Shown here one piece after another: positions 8,676-18,180 of a stretch of 64,000 bases of DNA. Origin of the DNA: an uncultured Cohaesibacter sp. (GTDB lineage: Bacteria > Pseudomonadota > Alphaproteobacteria > Rhizobiales > Cohaesibacteraceae); the NCBI RefSeq assembly GCF_963667045.1, contig NZ_OY762934.1:1791501-1855500 (forward strand), given 5' to 3'. The translations under genes and the position numbers were made by a program. The notes beneath the pieces were generated by a model. It had not been told where the DNA came from, searched no databases, and saw nothing but the letters and a program-made list of their open reading frames with translations. How positions within the stretch are numbered: position 1 is the stretch's first letter; each line of letters opens with the position of its first letter.

Positions 8676-9026
8676 ATGGAACCGATATTCGACAGGAATG
8701 GAAGAGTTACGGCATGGCTCAACGGTCAAAATATTTATCATCTTAATGGCCAGCATGCTGGTGTTTTAAATGGTAGAAACGTATATGGGCATAGAGGCCA
8801 GCACTTAGGTATTTTTGATAACGGAGTTTATCGTGACCATCGAGGCGGTGTTGTGGCCTTCATGCGCGGCGGGTCTGGCGGACCTGTTTTTCCAGTACCA
8901 TCTGTTGCTCCAGTTCCACCTGTACCTTCTGTCCCTCCAGTGCCAGCGGTTCCGTCAGTACCACCAGTTCCTTCGGTTCCCTCATTGGGTTGGGGCATGG
9001 ATTGGGGGCAGTTCATAAATGCCTAA
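8676..9026 (+). CDS. 4-fold beta-flower-like protein with Pro/Val-rich tail
   Basis: 116 residues in two parts. Residues 1-65 show four short repeated beta units (IFDRNGRVTAWLNGQ, IYHLNGQHAGVLNGR, VYGHRGQHLGIFDNG, VYRDHRGGVVAFMRGG), the pattern of the 4-fold beta flower fold. Residues 70-105 are low complexity with repeats of PVPSVPPVP. No signal peptide or membrane segment is seen. It follows the DUF6650-like gene. Role unknown; the small repeat fold with a proline tail could be a binding module. Confidence 0.6.
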   Translation: MEPIFDRNGRVTAWLNGQNIYHLNGQHAGVLNGRNVYGHRGQHLGIFDNGVYRDHRGGVVAFMRGGSGGPVFPVPSVAPVPPVPSVPPVPAVPSVPPVPSVPSLGWGMDWGQFINA

Positions 9027-9391
9027 ATTGCAGTCATTCGTGCAGACCACGGTAAACATCCGCTTTGGGCCGTTTTGCCGAAAACACATCCTCCTGCCAT
9101 GAAATTTCGGTGCTGCAGTGAATGTCTCGAAAGTCCGCATAGTGTGAATTCGAGGATCTTGCAACCCATTCCTGCCTGCAAACACAGTTGCTTTTTGGGA
9201 TAGAAAAACAGGGTCAGATCAAGCCATCAAACTGTCCATGAAAAACAGTGACTAGAGCGCGAGATGAGTGGCTGATTGAATAGGCGACTTGTGCAAAGAA
9301 AAGTGTCGACTTGTGCAGAGTGAAAAGGCGCGCCACAATCATTAGCAATATGTTGAAATTATTGATTTAATGGGGAAGTACCTAAGGGTAA
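9027..9391. other. Intergenic stretch without supported gene
   Basis: Between the beta-flower-like gene and tRNA-Phe I see no convincing reading frame or RNA. As the DNA on the 3' side of the tRNA it is where an attachment junction would be expected, but I find no second copy of the tRNA 3' end in the window. Confidence 0.4.
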
Positions 9392-9467
9392 TGGTGCCCG
9401 GAGGCGGATTCGAACCACCGACACGCGGATTTTCAATCCGCTGCTCTACCAACTGAGCTATCCGGGC
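9392..9467 (-). tRNA. tRNA-Phe (GAA)
   Basis: On the minus strand GCCCGGATAGCTCAGTTGG begins a full cloverleaf. The anticodon stem GCGGA/TCCGC encloses the loop TTGAAAA with anticodon GAA. The T arm carries GGTTCGAATCC, the acceptor closes with CCGGGC, and discriminator A plus CCA are encoded (9392-9395). Its 3' end faces the phage-derived genes to the left. Confidence 0.97.
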
Positions 9468-9738
9468 ACAACAGCTTGTCGTTCAGGCTTGAAAGACAAG
9501 GCATTTTGCGTTGGATGCCTAAGCATCCTTGCAATTTGTTTCGGCGTTATAGAAGGTTCATATTCGCCTGTCCAGTGCGCTTTTGATGTTTTCTACAGGG
9601 GCGATGGATTTTTTTCATCAAACCGGCAAGAGGCAAAGGATCGGCTTGCACATTCGCAGAAGAAAAGCCGGGATTTCCGCCAAATCATCTCCTATCCCAT
9701 TGTTTTATCGAAAATTTTGCGCAGAGGTGAAAACCGCC

Positions 9739-9969
9739 TCAATCCTGTTGATCAAAATCGCTTTCGTCTGGATCATCTTCCTCGCTAGCTGGAATGGCAT
9801 AGACACCAGATAGCCAGCGACTGAGGTCAACCTGTCTGCAGCGCTCCGAGCAGAAGGGATAGCTCTCCTTGGTGGAAGGCTTGGAGCAGATTGGGCAAGG
9901 ACGCGCCCGTCGCAAACCTTTGACGGCTCCACCCTTGGGTTTCCCATTCTTGTCCTGTTCACTTGTCAT
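9739..9969 (-). CDS. yacG: DNA gyrase inhibitor YacG-like zinc protein
   Basis: Small zinc-ribbon protein that in E. coli binds GyrB and inhibits gyrase. The four zinc cysteines are Cys25, Cys28, Cys40 and Cys44 (CPICSK and FCSERCRQVDLSRWLSG), with an acidic tail as is usual. 76 residues. It follows maf by 27 bp and is the last gene of the hisD-to-yacG block, just before tRNA-Phe. Confidence 0.93.
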   Translation of the reverse strand: MTSEQDKNGKPKGGAVKGLRRARPCPICSKPSTKESYPFCSERCRQVDLSRWLSGVYAIPASEEDDPDESDFDQQD

Positions 9970-9996
9970 AGACGGCAGCTCCTCGATTGCAGCACT

Positions 9997-10620
9997 CTAC
10001 TCGACGCCGCCGAGCCACTTGAGACGCAGTGGGAACCCTTCTCCGATCAGCAGATTGGCAGTTTCGTGCAGTGGCAACCCGACAACCGAGCTGTAGGAGC
10101 CGGACAGATTGACGACAAACGCCCCGGCGATGCCCTGAATGGCATAGCCACCCGCCTTGCCGCGCCACTCGCCAGAAGCAATATAGGGGTCGATGTCATG
10201 GCTGAGGCGTTTGAAGCGCACCTTCGTGGTGACAACCTTGGTGCGAGTCTTGCCCTTTGGGGTGATCAGGGAAATACCGGAAAAGACCTTGTGGGTGCGC
10301 CCGGAAAGCAGGTTGAGGCACTGGGCAGCCTCTTCGGCGAGCTCAGCCTTGGGCAGAATGCGCCGGCCAACTGCGACGACCGTATCTGCGGCGAGAATAT
10401 AGCAGCCGTTAAGATCGGGATCGTCCTTGCGCATGGCGTAGACAGCTGCTGCCTTTTCTGCAGCCAGACGCTGAGCCAGGGCGCGCGGCTGTTCGTTCTT
10501 GCGCGGCGTTTCATCAAGATCGGCAGGCTTGAGCGCAAAGGGCTCGATACCGATCTGTTGCAGTAGCTGCAAACGGCGCGGGGAAGCAGAGGCAAGAATC
10601 AGACGGTGGGAATCAGTCAT
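9997..10620 (-). CDS. maf: Maf-like nucleotide pyrophosphatase
   Basis: Maf/Ham1-fold nucleoside triphosphate pyrophosphatase, thought to remove non-canonical nucleotides. Motifs: [14 protein letters not shown] near the N-terminus, [15 protein letters not shown] and the [16 protein letters not shown] segment. I start at the ATG 10620 ([11 protein letters not shown]), since the extra 11 residues upstream do not fit the family. 207 residues. Co-oriented with infA upstream and yacG downstream. Confidence 0.92.
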   Translation of the reverse strand: MTDSHRLILASASPRRLQLLQQIGIEPFALKPADLDETPRKNEQPRALAQRLAAEKAAAVYAMRKDDPDLNGCYILAADTVVAVGRRILPKAELAEEAAQCLNLLSGRTHKVFSGISLITPKGKTRTKVVTTKVRFKRLSHDIDPYIASGEWRGKAGGYAIQGIAGAFVVNLSGSYSSVVGLPLHETANLLIGEGFPLRLKWLGGVE

Positions 10621-10780
10621 GACGCAATCATTATTCTTCTGTCTCGAAGCCATTCCCTTGCAGCCGCCCCAAGCTCTTGATCGGCCAGATCACGGGAATG
10701 CCCGATAGTGATACCCTGAGCGCCTGGATGCGAGAAACCAGCTTCATACAAACGCGCAATTCATTCTACAAATGGCAGAG

Positions 10781-10800
10781 AAGCCGGACTTGTCCGGCTT
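10781..10800 (-). terminator. Hairpin downstream of infA
   Basis: AAGCCGGACTTGTCCGGCTT forms a perfect 9-bp stem with a 2-nt loop. It lies about 160 bp beyond the infA stop and before maf, so it could attenuate or end transcription. The T tract is poor on both strands. Confidence 0.5.
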
Positions 10801-10963
10801 TCACTCTGGTGCAGGGCGGCGGCATCGCTCCTGGACCCCTGAGGCCTTAGAGGCATTCGGGGCCCTTTCCTATCGTCAGTCGAAGCGGGGCTCGCACCAG
10901 CCTACATCGGACAGGCCGCTCTCAATCCGGCGGCGCGCCTCGTCGCAAGCCTCTATCGAGCGC

Positions 10964-11182
10964 TTACTTGAAGCGATAGGTGATCCGGCCCTTGGTCAGG
11001 TCATATGGTGTCATTTCAACCTGAACCTTGTCGCCAGCCAGAACGCGAATGCGGTTTTTGCGCATGCGACCTGCGGTATGCGCCACGATCTCATGATCAT
11101 TTTCCAGCTTGACGCGGAAAGTGGCGTTCGGCAGCAGTTCGGTTACAACACCCGGGAATTCCAATACTTCTTCTTTCGCCAT
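10964..11182 (-). CDS. infA: Translation initiation factor IF-1
   Basis: 72-residue S1/OB-fold protein that binds the ribosomal A site with IF-2 and IF-3 at initiation. The whole sequence is canonical: [20 protein letters not shown] at the start, [19 protein letters not shown] in the middle and KGRITYRFK at the end. It sits in the conserved hisD-yacG block. The 467 bp upstream (11183-11649) hold no supported gene and probably include its promoter. Confidence 0.98.
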   Translation of the reverse strand: MAKEEVLEFPGVVTELLPNATFRVKLENDHEIVAHTAGRMRKNRIRVLAGDKVQVEMTPYDLTKGRITYRFK

Positions 11183-11649
11183 AAGCGTTCTTCAATCCTT
11201 TTAGGTTGGTATTCTGTTTGCGAAGCCATGTGCGAACAGCACAACGGCGTCATCTTCGTTCCAGTTTGCCCGTCATGGCCACAAAGACCCGTTGCTCACG
11301 GTCTTTCGGCGCCGGGCGGGGATCGGCAAGCCCCTGTCCTGCTCCAATGCGACGGGCTGCCCGCGCATCAGTTGACATGGTCTTTCCATCCAGCATTTTG
11401 CTTGATAATCGACAGTAGCATGAATCAGCTTGCGAGCATGCAAGAATTCGACCCAATGCGCCCGTTCTTATCAATGAGAGTGCGCGCAATCTAGTCCAAA
11501 GCGAGTATGAGTGCAATCGCTTCACGCATTTTTCACGAAAACGGCTGTTTCAGACCCTTTTTGAGGGCATTTTACCCTGTCTGATCTTGATGAGACCTTG
11601 ATGAATGCTTGGCGGGCGAGCCGTTTCCTTTTGCCGGGAGGCTCGGGCC
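11183..11649. other. Intergenic region upstream of infA
   Basis: No supported gene. Short open frames on both strands here lack family features and ribosome sites. Likely holds the infA promoter and the end of the phosphatase transcript. Confidence 0.4.
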
Positions 11650-12114
11650 TCAAGCGCGAATGTTGGTTACCCAGTCGAACCGGTCCTTCAGCTTGACGAT
11701 CAGGCCATCGCGCACCGCCCGATAGGAATCCATGATCTGTTCGCGGGATCCGGTCACGAGCGCCGGGTCCATGGTCGGCCAGTATTCGGTTTCCACCGCG
11801 TGCCCCCTGCTCCATTCCAGCGCCCGGTGATGGGCCTCGGGGGCAAGCGAGATGATCAGATCGAAATAGCTGTCCTCCAGATCATCAAAGCAACTGGGCT
11901 CGTGTTCGGAGATATCAAGCCCGATTTCCTCCATGACGGCAGCAGCAAACGGGTCAGGCTTGCCACAGCGGACACCCACCGACTGCACATAGAAGGCGCC
12001 GGGGAACAGATGCTTGGCAAGCGCTGCTGCCATCGGCGAGCGAATGGCGTTCATGCCGCAGGCGAAGAGGATGGAGTCGGGACGAAGATCCGGCCCGATG
12101 AGACCAAGAACCAT
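11650..12114 (-). CDS. Low-molecular-weight protein tyrosine phosphatase / arsenate-reductase-like protein
   Basis: 154-residue protein of the LMW-PTP fold. The P-loop CX5R is present as CGMNAIR (Cys19 to Arg25) followed by SPMAAALAKHLFPG, and the general-acid Asp is probably in EYWPTMDP. The motif CGMNAIRS differs from the classical phosphatase CxGNxCRS and is the variant usual in this operon. The ATG comes one base after the stop of the UPF0262 gene, so the two are coupled. Substrate unknown. Confidence 0.83.
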   Translation of the reverse strand: MVLGLIGPDLRPDSILFACGMNAIRSPMAAALAKHLFPGAFYVQSVGVRCGKPDPFAAAVMEEIGLDISEHEPSCFDDLEDSYFDLIISLAPEAHHRALEWSRGHAVETEYWPTMDPALVTGSREQIMDSYRAVRDGLIVKLKDRFDWVTNIRA

Positions 12115-12115
12115 G

Positions 12116-12682
12116 CTACCCCCGCCAGTGCAATGCGCAGATCAGCGTAAACAGGCGCCGCGCGGTAGCAAAATCTGTTTCAATCTTGCCATCAAGGCGC
12201 GCCTGAAGGATCTGGGATCCCTCATTGTGCAGACCCCGCCGCCCCATGTCGATCGCTTCGATCTTGCTGGGGGTGGCTGTCTTGATGGCTTCGTAATAGC
12301 TGTCGCAGATCAGAAAATAGTCCTTGATGATGCGGCGAAAGGGGGTCAGCGAGAGAATATGGGTCGCGACCTGATCACCATTCTCCAGCTTGATGTCCAT
12401 CACCAGTTTCCGCTCGATCATGGAAAGATCGAGTCGGTAGGGGCCGCCCTCGTCGTGGCCGACCGGATGAAAGCAGTTCTCCTCCACCAGATCAAAAATG
12501 GCAACGGAGCGTTCATGCTCGATATCGGGCGTGGCAGGCTGAATGGAGGTCGGATCCAGCACGATCATGCAAAGGGAAAACGGACCATGGTCGTTCGCGG
12601 TCTCTGCCGTCTCGCAGGACGTCTCGTCCTGCTGCTGATCGGAGGCTTCCATGTAATCGACCTCTCCATCCCGTTCAGCCAT
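12116..12682 (-). CDS. UPF0262 family protein
   Basis: 188-residue protein, conserved among alphaproteobacteria and always found next to hisD as far as I know. Family segments: [87 protein letters not shown]. The first 33 residues (acidic, glutamine-rich) are not conserved and the true start might be internal. No biochemical role is known. Confidence 0.87.
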   Translation of the reverse strand: MAERDGEVDYMEASDQQQDETSCETAETANDHGPFSLCMIVLDPTSIQPATPDIEHERSVAIFDLVEENCFHPVGHDEGGPYRLDLSMIERKLVMDIKLENGDQVATHILSLTPFRRIIKDYFLICDSYYEAIKTATPSKIEAIDMGRRGLHNEGSQILQARLDGKIETDFATARRLFTLICALHWRG

Positions 12683-12795
12683 AATGCACCATTCGATATT
12701 ATCCCATGCGTCGGGTTCGATGTTTGCCCAACTTGTCAGCCAGAGTCAAACTTTCTGCCTAAGGGTTAGCACGAAATTCCTAACTATCCGGGTGT

Positions 12796-14091
12796 TTATT
12801 CCATATTGAGGCGTTTTGCCACCGAGCGGGCGTGGGCTTCAAGGCCTTCCTGACGGGCGAGCGTGACAGCGGCTGGACCAATCTGGCGCAGATTGTCGGC
12901 GGTGCATTCCAGCACGGACGTGCGTTTGACAAAGTCCAGGGTGGACAGCCCCGAGGAGAAGCGGGCCGAGCGGGCCGTGGGCAGAACATGGTTGGAACCG
13001 CCGACATAATCCCCCACGGCTTCCGGGGTGTAGTGGCCAACAAAAATGGCCCCGGCGTTACGCACCTTCGACAGATAGTCCCGTGCATTGTCCATGGCCA
13101 GTTCCAGATGCTCCGGCGCGATGCGATTGGCCAGCGCCAGACCGGTTTCCCAGTCGGGCACGGTGATCACGGCGCCATAGTCGGACCAGCTGGCCCCGGC
13201 AATGTCGGCCTTGGGCAGGGTTGTCAACAGGCGCTCGACGGCTTCTAGGGTGGCGTCCGCCGTTGCAGCATCATCGGTGATGAGGATGGCCTGCGCCACC
13301 TTGTCATGCTCAGCCTGCGCCATCAGGTCGACAGCAAGCCAGTCGGGGTCGTTGTTCTTGTCGGCCAGAATGAGCACTTCGGATGGTCCGGCGATCATGT
13401 CGATACCGACCAGACCGAAAACCCGGCGCTTGGCTGCAGCCACAAAGGCGTTGCCCGGCCCGACGATCTTGTAAACCGGGGCGATGGTCTCTGTGCCATA
13501 GGCCAGCGCGGCCACGGCCTGCGCGCCACCAACACGATAGATTTCGTCAACACCGGCCAGTCTGGCTGCCGCCAGCACCAGCGGATTGAGCACATCGTCT
13601 GGGGTCGGCACGACCATCACCAGACGCTCGACACCGGCCACCTTGGCAGGCACGGCATTCATCAGAACAGAGGAGGGATAAGCCGCCAACCCGCCGGGCA
13701 CATAAAGGCCGACCGCCTCGATGGCCGTCCAGCGCGAACCCAGCTTGACCCCCAGCGCGTCCTCGTAGAAATCGTCCTTCGGCAACTGGCGCGCATGATG
13801 GGAGCGGATGCGCTCGGCGGCAAGCTCCAGCGCCTTCATCACATCCGGGTCGACCTTGGCAACCGCAGCGTCGATCTCTTCGGCGCTGATGCGCAAGCCT
13901 TTGGCTCGGGCGTCAAAGCGGTCGAACTTGGCCGTATAGTCATAAAGGGCGTCATCGCCGCGGCTTCGGACATCGGCGATGATATCGCGCACGATGGCGT
14001 CGACGTCGTCGGACACTTCCCGTTTCATGGCCAGCAGATCGCGGAATGCGGCTTCAAACGTGCTATCGGTTGCGTCAAGACGAATGGCCAT
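12796..14091 (-). CDS. hisD: Histidinol dehydrogenase
   Basis: Catalyses the last two steps of histidine synthesis, histidinol to histidine with two NAD+. Family signatures: GLYVPGG, GVDEIYRVGGAQAVAALAYGTETI, KIVGPGNAFVAAAKR, MIAGPSEVLILAD and APEHLELA near the C-terminus. I use ATG 14091 (MAIRLDATD), with GGAGAGGACC just upstream; this gives 431 residues, the normal length. The frame opens at 14130 without a better site. First gene of the minus-strand block that runs to yacG. Confidence 0.95.
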   Translation of the reverse strand: MAIRLDATDSTFEAAFRDLLAMKREVSDDVDAIVRDIIADVRSRGDDALYDYTAKFDRFDARAKGLRISAEEIDAAVAKVDPDVMKALELAAERIRSHHARQLPKDDFYEDALGVKLGSRWTAIEAVGLYVPGGLAAYPSSVLMNAVPAKVAGVERLVMVVPTPDDVLNPLVLAAARLAGVDEIYRVGGAQAVAALAYGTETIAPVYKIVGPGNAFVAAAKRRVFGLVGIDMIAGPSEVLILADKNNDPDWLAVDLMAQAEHDKVAQAILITDDAATADATLEAVERLLTTLPKADIAGASWSDYGAVITVPDWETGLALANRIAPEHLELAMDNARDYLSKVRNAGAIFVGHYTPEAVGDYVGGSNHVLPTARSARFSSGLSTLDFVKRTSVLECTADNLRQIGPAAVTLARQEGLEAHARSVAKRLNME

Positions 14092-14396
14092 GGCGAGGTC
14101 CTCTCCTATGCGGCTTGCCTGAAATTTCATGCTGCGGGGCGGACCAACAGGCAGCCACCCCGAATAACGGCGCTTTTATGAGAGTTTCTATCAAGGGAGG
14201 CAAGAAAAATATCCGTCCTGCCTGCAACTTCACCGGCGGAATGGGAGGAGAAAGACAAGCAGACAATCGGGGCGGATGCGGAATGGCGGGGCAAGGCGCA
14301 GACACGATTACGGGTGCGGGCGCAAGCAATCAGTCCCGCCAGTTAAGAACAGGCAGGGCTGAGACACGACTTGCTTGCGAGGATGGCGCCGCAGGC

Positions 14397-14516
14397 CTAC
14401 TTGTCGCCTCCGCGTCCGCGGCCTTCCCGTGGTGCGCGGAACCACATCATGAAAAGCCAAAAGGCGCCAAGAAGAACGACAGCCCCAAAGACGATCCAGT
14501 AAATATTCTCAAACAT
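14397..14516 (-). CDS. 39-residue single-pass membrane protein
   Basis: A short gene starting at ATG 14516 after AAGGGAGAAGG and ending TAG at 14397-14399. The product has one clear membrane segment (YWIVFGAVVLLGAFWLFMMW, residues 6-25) and a basic, glycine- and arginine-rich tail (RAPREGRGRGGDK). The strong ribosome site, good spacing and clean helix support a real gene. It lies alone between hisD and the glutamine-synthetase-like gene. I know of no name; size and shape resemble small membrane regulators. Confidence 0.6.
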   Translation of the reverse strand: MFENIYWIVFGAVVLLGAFWLFMMWFRAPREGRGRGGDK

Positions 14517-14744
14517 TTGCCTTCTCCCTTACTCTGACAGCCTACCACTCCATGAACGGTGTGCATATTCGGCTTTCAGTGCAACTGACTAAGTATGAAT
14601 TTGTTCCCTAAAGGGGTGACCCCGTTTGGCTCTTGTCAAAATTGTCGAAATGCCAGTCCGGACCAGAAGGGTTTCTCATCGGAAAAGCCTTTCGGCTGGC
14701 AAAATCCGGCGTCCCGATTGACTCCGGAAGGTCCGGTTCAGTCG

Positions 14745-16145
14745 CTACACGGTCCTGAGATAGCTGCGGCACTCGAAATCGGTGATGACGGCTGAAACAA
14801 TCCGTTCCTCGGCCTGCCGCGAGCGGGTGTAGCTGGTGTGAAAATCCTCGCCAAACAGATCGCGAGCCCAGTCCGACGCGCCGAATTTGGCGATCGCCTC
14901 CTGCCAGATGGGCGTCAGCGGCGTCTTGGCGGCAACATCTTCCAGCGTCTCCACCGGTTCACCCGGATCAAGCGCCTTGTCGAACCCGGTGATCGCGCCT
15001 GCCAGCAGCGAGGCGATCACCAGATAGGGATTGGCATCTGCGCCCGCGACCCGGTGCTCAAGACGGGCAGCAGCACCCTTTGCCGTCGGAACACGGATGG
15101 CGACCGCGCGGTGGTCATAGCCCCAACAGGGGGTGGTTGGTGCATAGCTTTCGGGCAGGAAACGGCGATAGCTGTTGGCGTGGGGGGCATAGAGGATCTG
15201 GCATTCTCGCATATGCTCCAGCAGGCCACCGATCGCGTGGCGCAGCGGCTCGTTGGCCTCAACGTCACTGTCACCAGCGAAGATATTGCGGCCCTGGCTA
15301 TCCTGCGCCGACATGTGGATGTGGAAACCATTGCCCGCGGAATGGGCGTAGGGCTTGGCCATGAAGGTGGCATCAAAGCCATGCTTGCGGGCCACATTGC
15401 GCACCACACGCTTGAACAGCATGCAGTGGTCTGCGGCCACCAGCGCGCTTGGCACATGCAACAGGTTCATCTCGAACTGGCCGGGGCCAAATTCGGAAAT
15501 GGTCGTCTCGGCCGGAATATTCTGGATCTGGCAGGCCTGATAGATCTCGGCCAGCACCGGCTCGAAGGCGGCGATGACGTCCATGTTGTAGACCTGACTT
15601 GCCGTGAGCCGTTCGCCCAACCCCGGCACCATGGGGCCCTGAGGATGACCGGTGACGGTGGTCTCGCCATCGATCAGGTAGAATTCCAGCTCCGTGGCGA
15701 CAACCGGCGTCAGCCCCCGGTCGGCAAAGCGCTGCTCCATGCGGGCCAGAGTGGTGCGGGTGTCATAGCCGCAGTCTTCGCCGGTCAGCAGGTCCTTCAT
15801 GGTCACCAGAACCTGAGCGGTCGGTTCGCTGGCCCATGGCACCATGCTAAGCGTACCGGGCACGGGCATGCAGATGCCGTCCGGATCGCCTTTTTCCAAC
15901 GCGATGCCGACCAGCGGCACATCATCGCCCCAGATGTCGAGCGCAGCAGTAGAGCGCGGCAGGCGCACGGCCCCATCGGCAAGCTTTGGCAGCATGCCGG
16001 CAGGCAGCCATTTGCCCATCAGGGAGCCGCAGAAGCGGGGCAGCAGCATTTCCACCTTCACCAGATCCGGGTGGGCCTTGAGGAACGCCTCGGCCTCGGC
16101 CTTGAAACTCTGCTTTTGCTGTTCGGTGTTTTCGGTCTTCAGCAT
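14745..16145 (-). CDS. Glutamine-synthetase-like ligase, probably gamma-glutamylputrescine synthetase (first)
   Basis: ATP-dependent amide ligase of the GS family, likely joining glutamate to putrescine as the first step of the Puu pathway. 466 residues. Core motifs are present: ELEFYLID, EFGPGQFEMNL, FMAKPYAHSAGNGFHIHMS, PHANSYRRF and RLEHRVAGADANPYL (ATP and metal binding). It is only distantly like the second GS-family gene at 22025. No TTGTGATCACAA box precedes it. Downstream on the same strand of the transporter genes, 213 bp after potI, so possibly in one transcript. Function is inferred from family and context; spermidine or another amine as substrate is possible. Confidence 0.8.
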   Translation of the reverse strand: MLKTENTEQQKQSFKAEAEAFLKAHPDLVKVEMLLPRFCGSLMGKWLPAGMLPKLADGAVRLPRSTAALDIWGDDVPLVGIALEKGDPDGICMPVPGTLSMVPWASEPTAQVLVTMKDLLTGEDCGYDTRTTLARMEQRFADRGLTPVVATELEFYLIDGETTVTGHPQGPMVPGLGERLTASQVYNMDVIAAFEPVLAEIYQACQIQNIPAETTISEFGPGQFEMNLLHVPSALVAADHCMLFKRVVRNVARKHGFDATFMAKPYAHSAGNGFHIHMSAQDSQGRNIFAGDSDVEANEPLRHAIGGLLEHMRECQILYAPHANSYRRFLPESYAPTTPCWGYDHRAVAIRVPTAKGAAARLEHRVAGADANPYLVIASLLAGAITGFDKALDPGEPVETLEDVAAKTPLTPIWQEAIAKFGASDWARDLFGEDFHTSYTRSRQAEERIVSAVITDFECRSYLRTV

Positions 16146-16358
16146 GATTGTCTCGTTTGTTCAACGGGCCTTTTCCCGACCCGGCTTCCTTGAATTGACT
16201 GCCATACAGATTTGGCAGGAGAAGGGCAATGGCCCGATATGAGCGACCATTGGTTCTTTCCCATGTTCTTTTTCGCGTGTGCCCGGCTTTGAGAATGCTC
16301 GCCCGAGTGTGGTCGCCTTTGAAGGCATGCTCAAGTCTCTTAAAGCATGAGGAACACC

Positions 16359-17177
16359 CTATGACTCGGCGAAGGCTGCCCTTTCCTCGCGCCGCCGCTG
16401 CACCTCGCGTCGTTTGGTCAGAAGGGAAGCGACGATGACCCCGGAGGAGACCAGCACGACAAGGATGGTCGACAGCGCATTGATCTCTGGCGTTACCCCA
16501 AGCCGCACCTGCGAATAGATCTTCATCGGCAGGGTCGTCGCTCCCGGCCCGGAGGTGAAAGAGGCGATCACCAGATCGTCAAGGGACAGCGTGAAGCTGA
16601 GGAGCCACGCGGACACAATGGCGGGCAGGATGATCGGCACCGTGACCTGAAAGAAGGTTGCCATACGGCTTGCCCCAAGATCCATGGCCGCCTCTTCCAA
16701 CGACATGTCGAAGGTGACAAGCCGCGAGGAGACCACAACCGCCGAGTAGCACATCGAAAAGGTGACATGAGCCAGAATGATCGTCCAGAAGCCGCGATCA
16801 AAATCGAGCGAGACGAACAGCAGCAACAACGACAGGCCGGTGATGACCTCAGGCATGACCAGCGGCGCATAGACCATGCCGGAAAACAGCGTCTTGCCAG
16901 GGAAGCGCCCTGCCCGTACCAGCACAAGAGCGGCCATGGTGCCAAGGATCGTGGCCAGCGTGGCTGACACCAGCCCCACCCGGACAGTCACCCAGGCAGC
17001 ATCCATGAAGCCCTTGTTGGCAAAGACCGCACTGTACCATTTGGTTGAGAACCCTCCCCAGACCGTCACCAGCCGGCTCTCGTTGAAAGAGAAGATGATG
17101 AGCAGAACAATCGGCAGATAGAGGAAGGCAAAGCCCAGAGTGAGCGCCGAGGCATTGAAAAAGCTGAACCGTCTCAT
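16359..17177 (-). CDS. potI: Putrescine ABC transporter permease (PotI-like)
   Basis: Inner-membrane permease of a spermidine/putrescine ABC importer, 272 residues, with about six hydrophobic helices, starting FFNASALTLGFAFLYLPIVLLIIFSFNES. The EAA loop is EEAAMDLGASRMATFFQVTVPIILPAI (about 172-198), where the ATPase docks. Its ATG follows the potH stop after one base (TGA-C-ATG). Member of the potGHI group. Confidence 0.88.
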   Translation of the reverse strand: MRRFSFFNASALTLGFAFLYLPIVLLIIFSFNESRLVTVWGGFSTKWYSAVFANKGFMDAAWVTVRVGLVSATLATILGTMAALVLVRAGRFPGKTLFSGMVYAPLVMPEVITGLSLLLLFVSLDFDRGFWTIILAHVTFSMCYSAVVVSSRLVTFDMSLEEAAMDLGASRMATFFQVTVPIILPAIVSAWLLSFTLSLDDLVIASFTSGPGATTLPMKIYSQVRLGVTPEINALSTILVVLVSSGVIVASLLTKRREVQRRREERAAFAES

Positions 17178-17178
17178 G

Positions 17179-18177
17179 TCACGCTCCCTTTTCCTGTTGC
17201 TTTTCCTGCTGTCGCTGGAACAGCACGATGGGCACCACCAGCAGGATCAGCAGGATGACCGCCACGGCAGAGGCCACCGGCCAGTCGCGGTTGGAGAAGA
17301 ATTCCACCCACAGGGTCTTGCCGATCATCAGCGTGTTCGAGCCGCCCAGAAGATCGGGGATGACGAATTCCCCCACAGCCGGGATGAACACCAGAAAACA
17401 TCCGGCAATGACACCGGGTAGCGACAGCGGCACCGTGATCAGCCAGAAGGCCTTGAAGGGCGAACAGCCCAGATCGGTCGCCGCTTCCAGAAGGGAATCG
17501 TCCATCTTCTCGAGCGACGAATAGAGCGGCAGCACCATGAACGGCAGATAGGAATAGACAATGCCGATATAGACCGCCAGATCGGTGTTGAGGATCGTCA
17601 GCGGGTCGTCGATGATGCCCAGATGCATCAGCAACATGTTAAGCAGCCCCTCCTTCTTGAGGATGCCGATCCAGGCATAGACACGAATGAGGAAGCTGGT
17701 CCAGAAAGGCAGAATGATCAGCATCAGCAGCGTCGGCCGCCATTCAGCCGGGGCGCGGGCCATGGAATAGGCGATGGGATAGCCGATCAGCAGGGCCAGC
17801 AGGCTGGAGACAAATGCGATCTCGAGACTGGACAGGTAGCTTTTCCAGTAGAGATCATCCTCCATCAGCCAGGTGAAATTCTCGAAATCCCAGCCGCCCA
17901 CCATCTCCTTGAAACTCGCCCAGCCGCCAGCCCAATCGAAGGTCGGCGTGTAGGGCGGCATGGCGATGGCCGTGTCGGACAGGGAAATCTTGACGACGAT
18001 GATGAAGGGAATGAGAAACAGCACCAGCAGCCAGACATAGGGCACCAGAATCAGCGTGCAGCGACCGAAATTCTTCGGCAGCACCATGCGGCTCCGGCGT
18101 TTCCGGCTCTGCGGCGTTTCCGGCTCGCCTGCGGTGAGCAGATCCGTCACTTCGGTGAGGTTGGTCAGGTTGCTCAT
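17179..18177 (-). CDS. potH: Putrescine ABC transporter permease (PotH-like)
   Basis: Second permease, 332 residues. A long cytoplasmic N-terminus (to about 35, RKRRSRMVLPKNFGR) precedes the first helix (LILVPYVWLLVLFLIPFIIVV). The EAA loop is LLEAATDLGCSPFKAFWLITVPLSLPGVI. Starts three bases after the potG stop. It would pair with PotI to form the membrane channel. Confidence 0.88.
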   Translation of the reverse strand: MSNLTNLTEVTDLLTAGEPETPQSRKRRSRMVLPKNFGRCTLILVPYVWLLVLFLIPFIIVVKISLSDTAIAMPPYTPTFDWAGGWASFKEMVGGWDFENFTWLMEDDLYWKSYLSSLEIAFVSSLLALLIGYPIAYSMARAPAEWRPTLLMLIILPFWTSFLIRVYAWIGILKKEGLLNMLLMHLGIIDDPLTILNTDLAVYIGIVYSYLPFMVLPLYSSLEKMDDSLLEAATDLGCSPFKAFWLITVPLSLPGVIAGCFLVFIPAVGEFVIPDLLGGSNTLMIGKTLWVEFFSNRDWPVASAVAVILLILLVVPIVLFQRQQEKQQEKGA

Positions 18178-18180
18178 GGC

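Noticed and set aside
9489-9813. Frames after tRNA-Phe on the plus strand
   Set aside because: No ribosome site, overlap yacG in antisense, and differ between frames without a conserved core.
10772-11494. 240-residue open frame on the plus strand
   Set aside because: Covers infA in antisense and has no family features.
14838-16193. 451-residue open frame on the plus strand
   Set aside because: Antisense shadow of the first GS-like gene.
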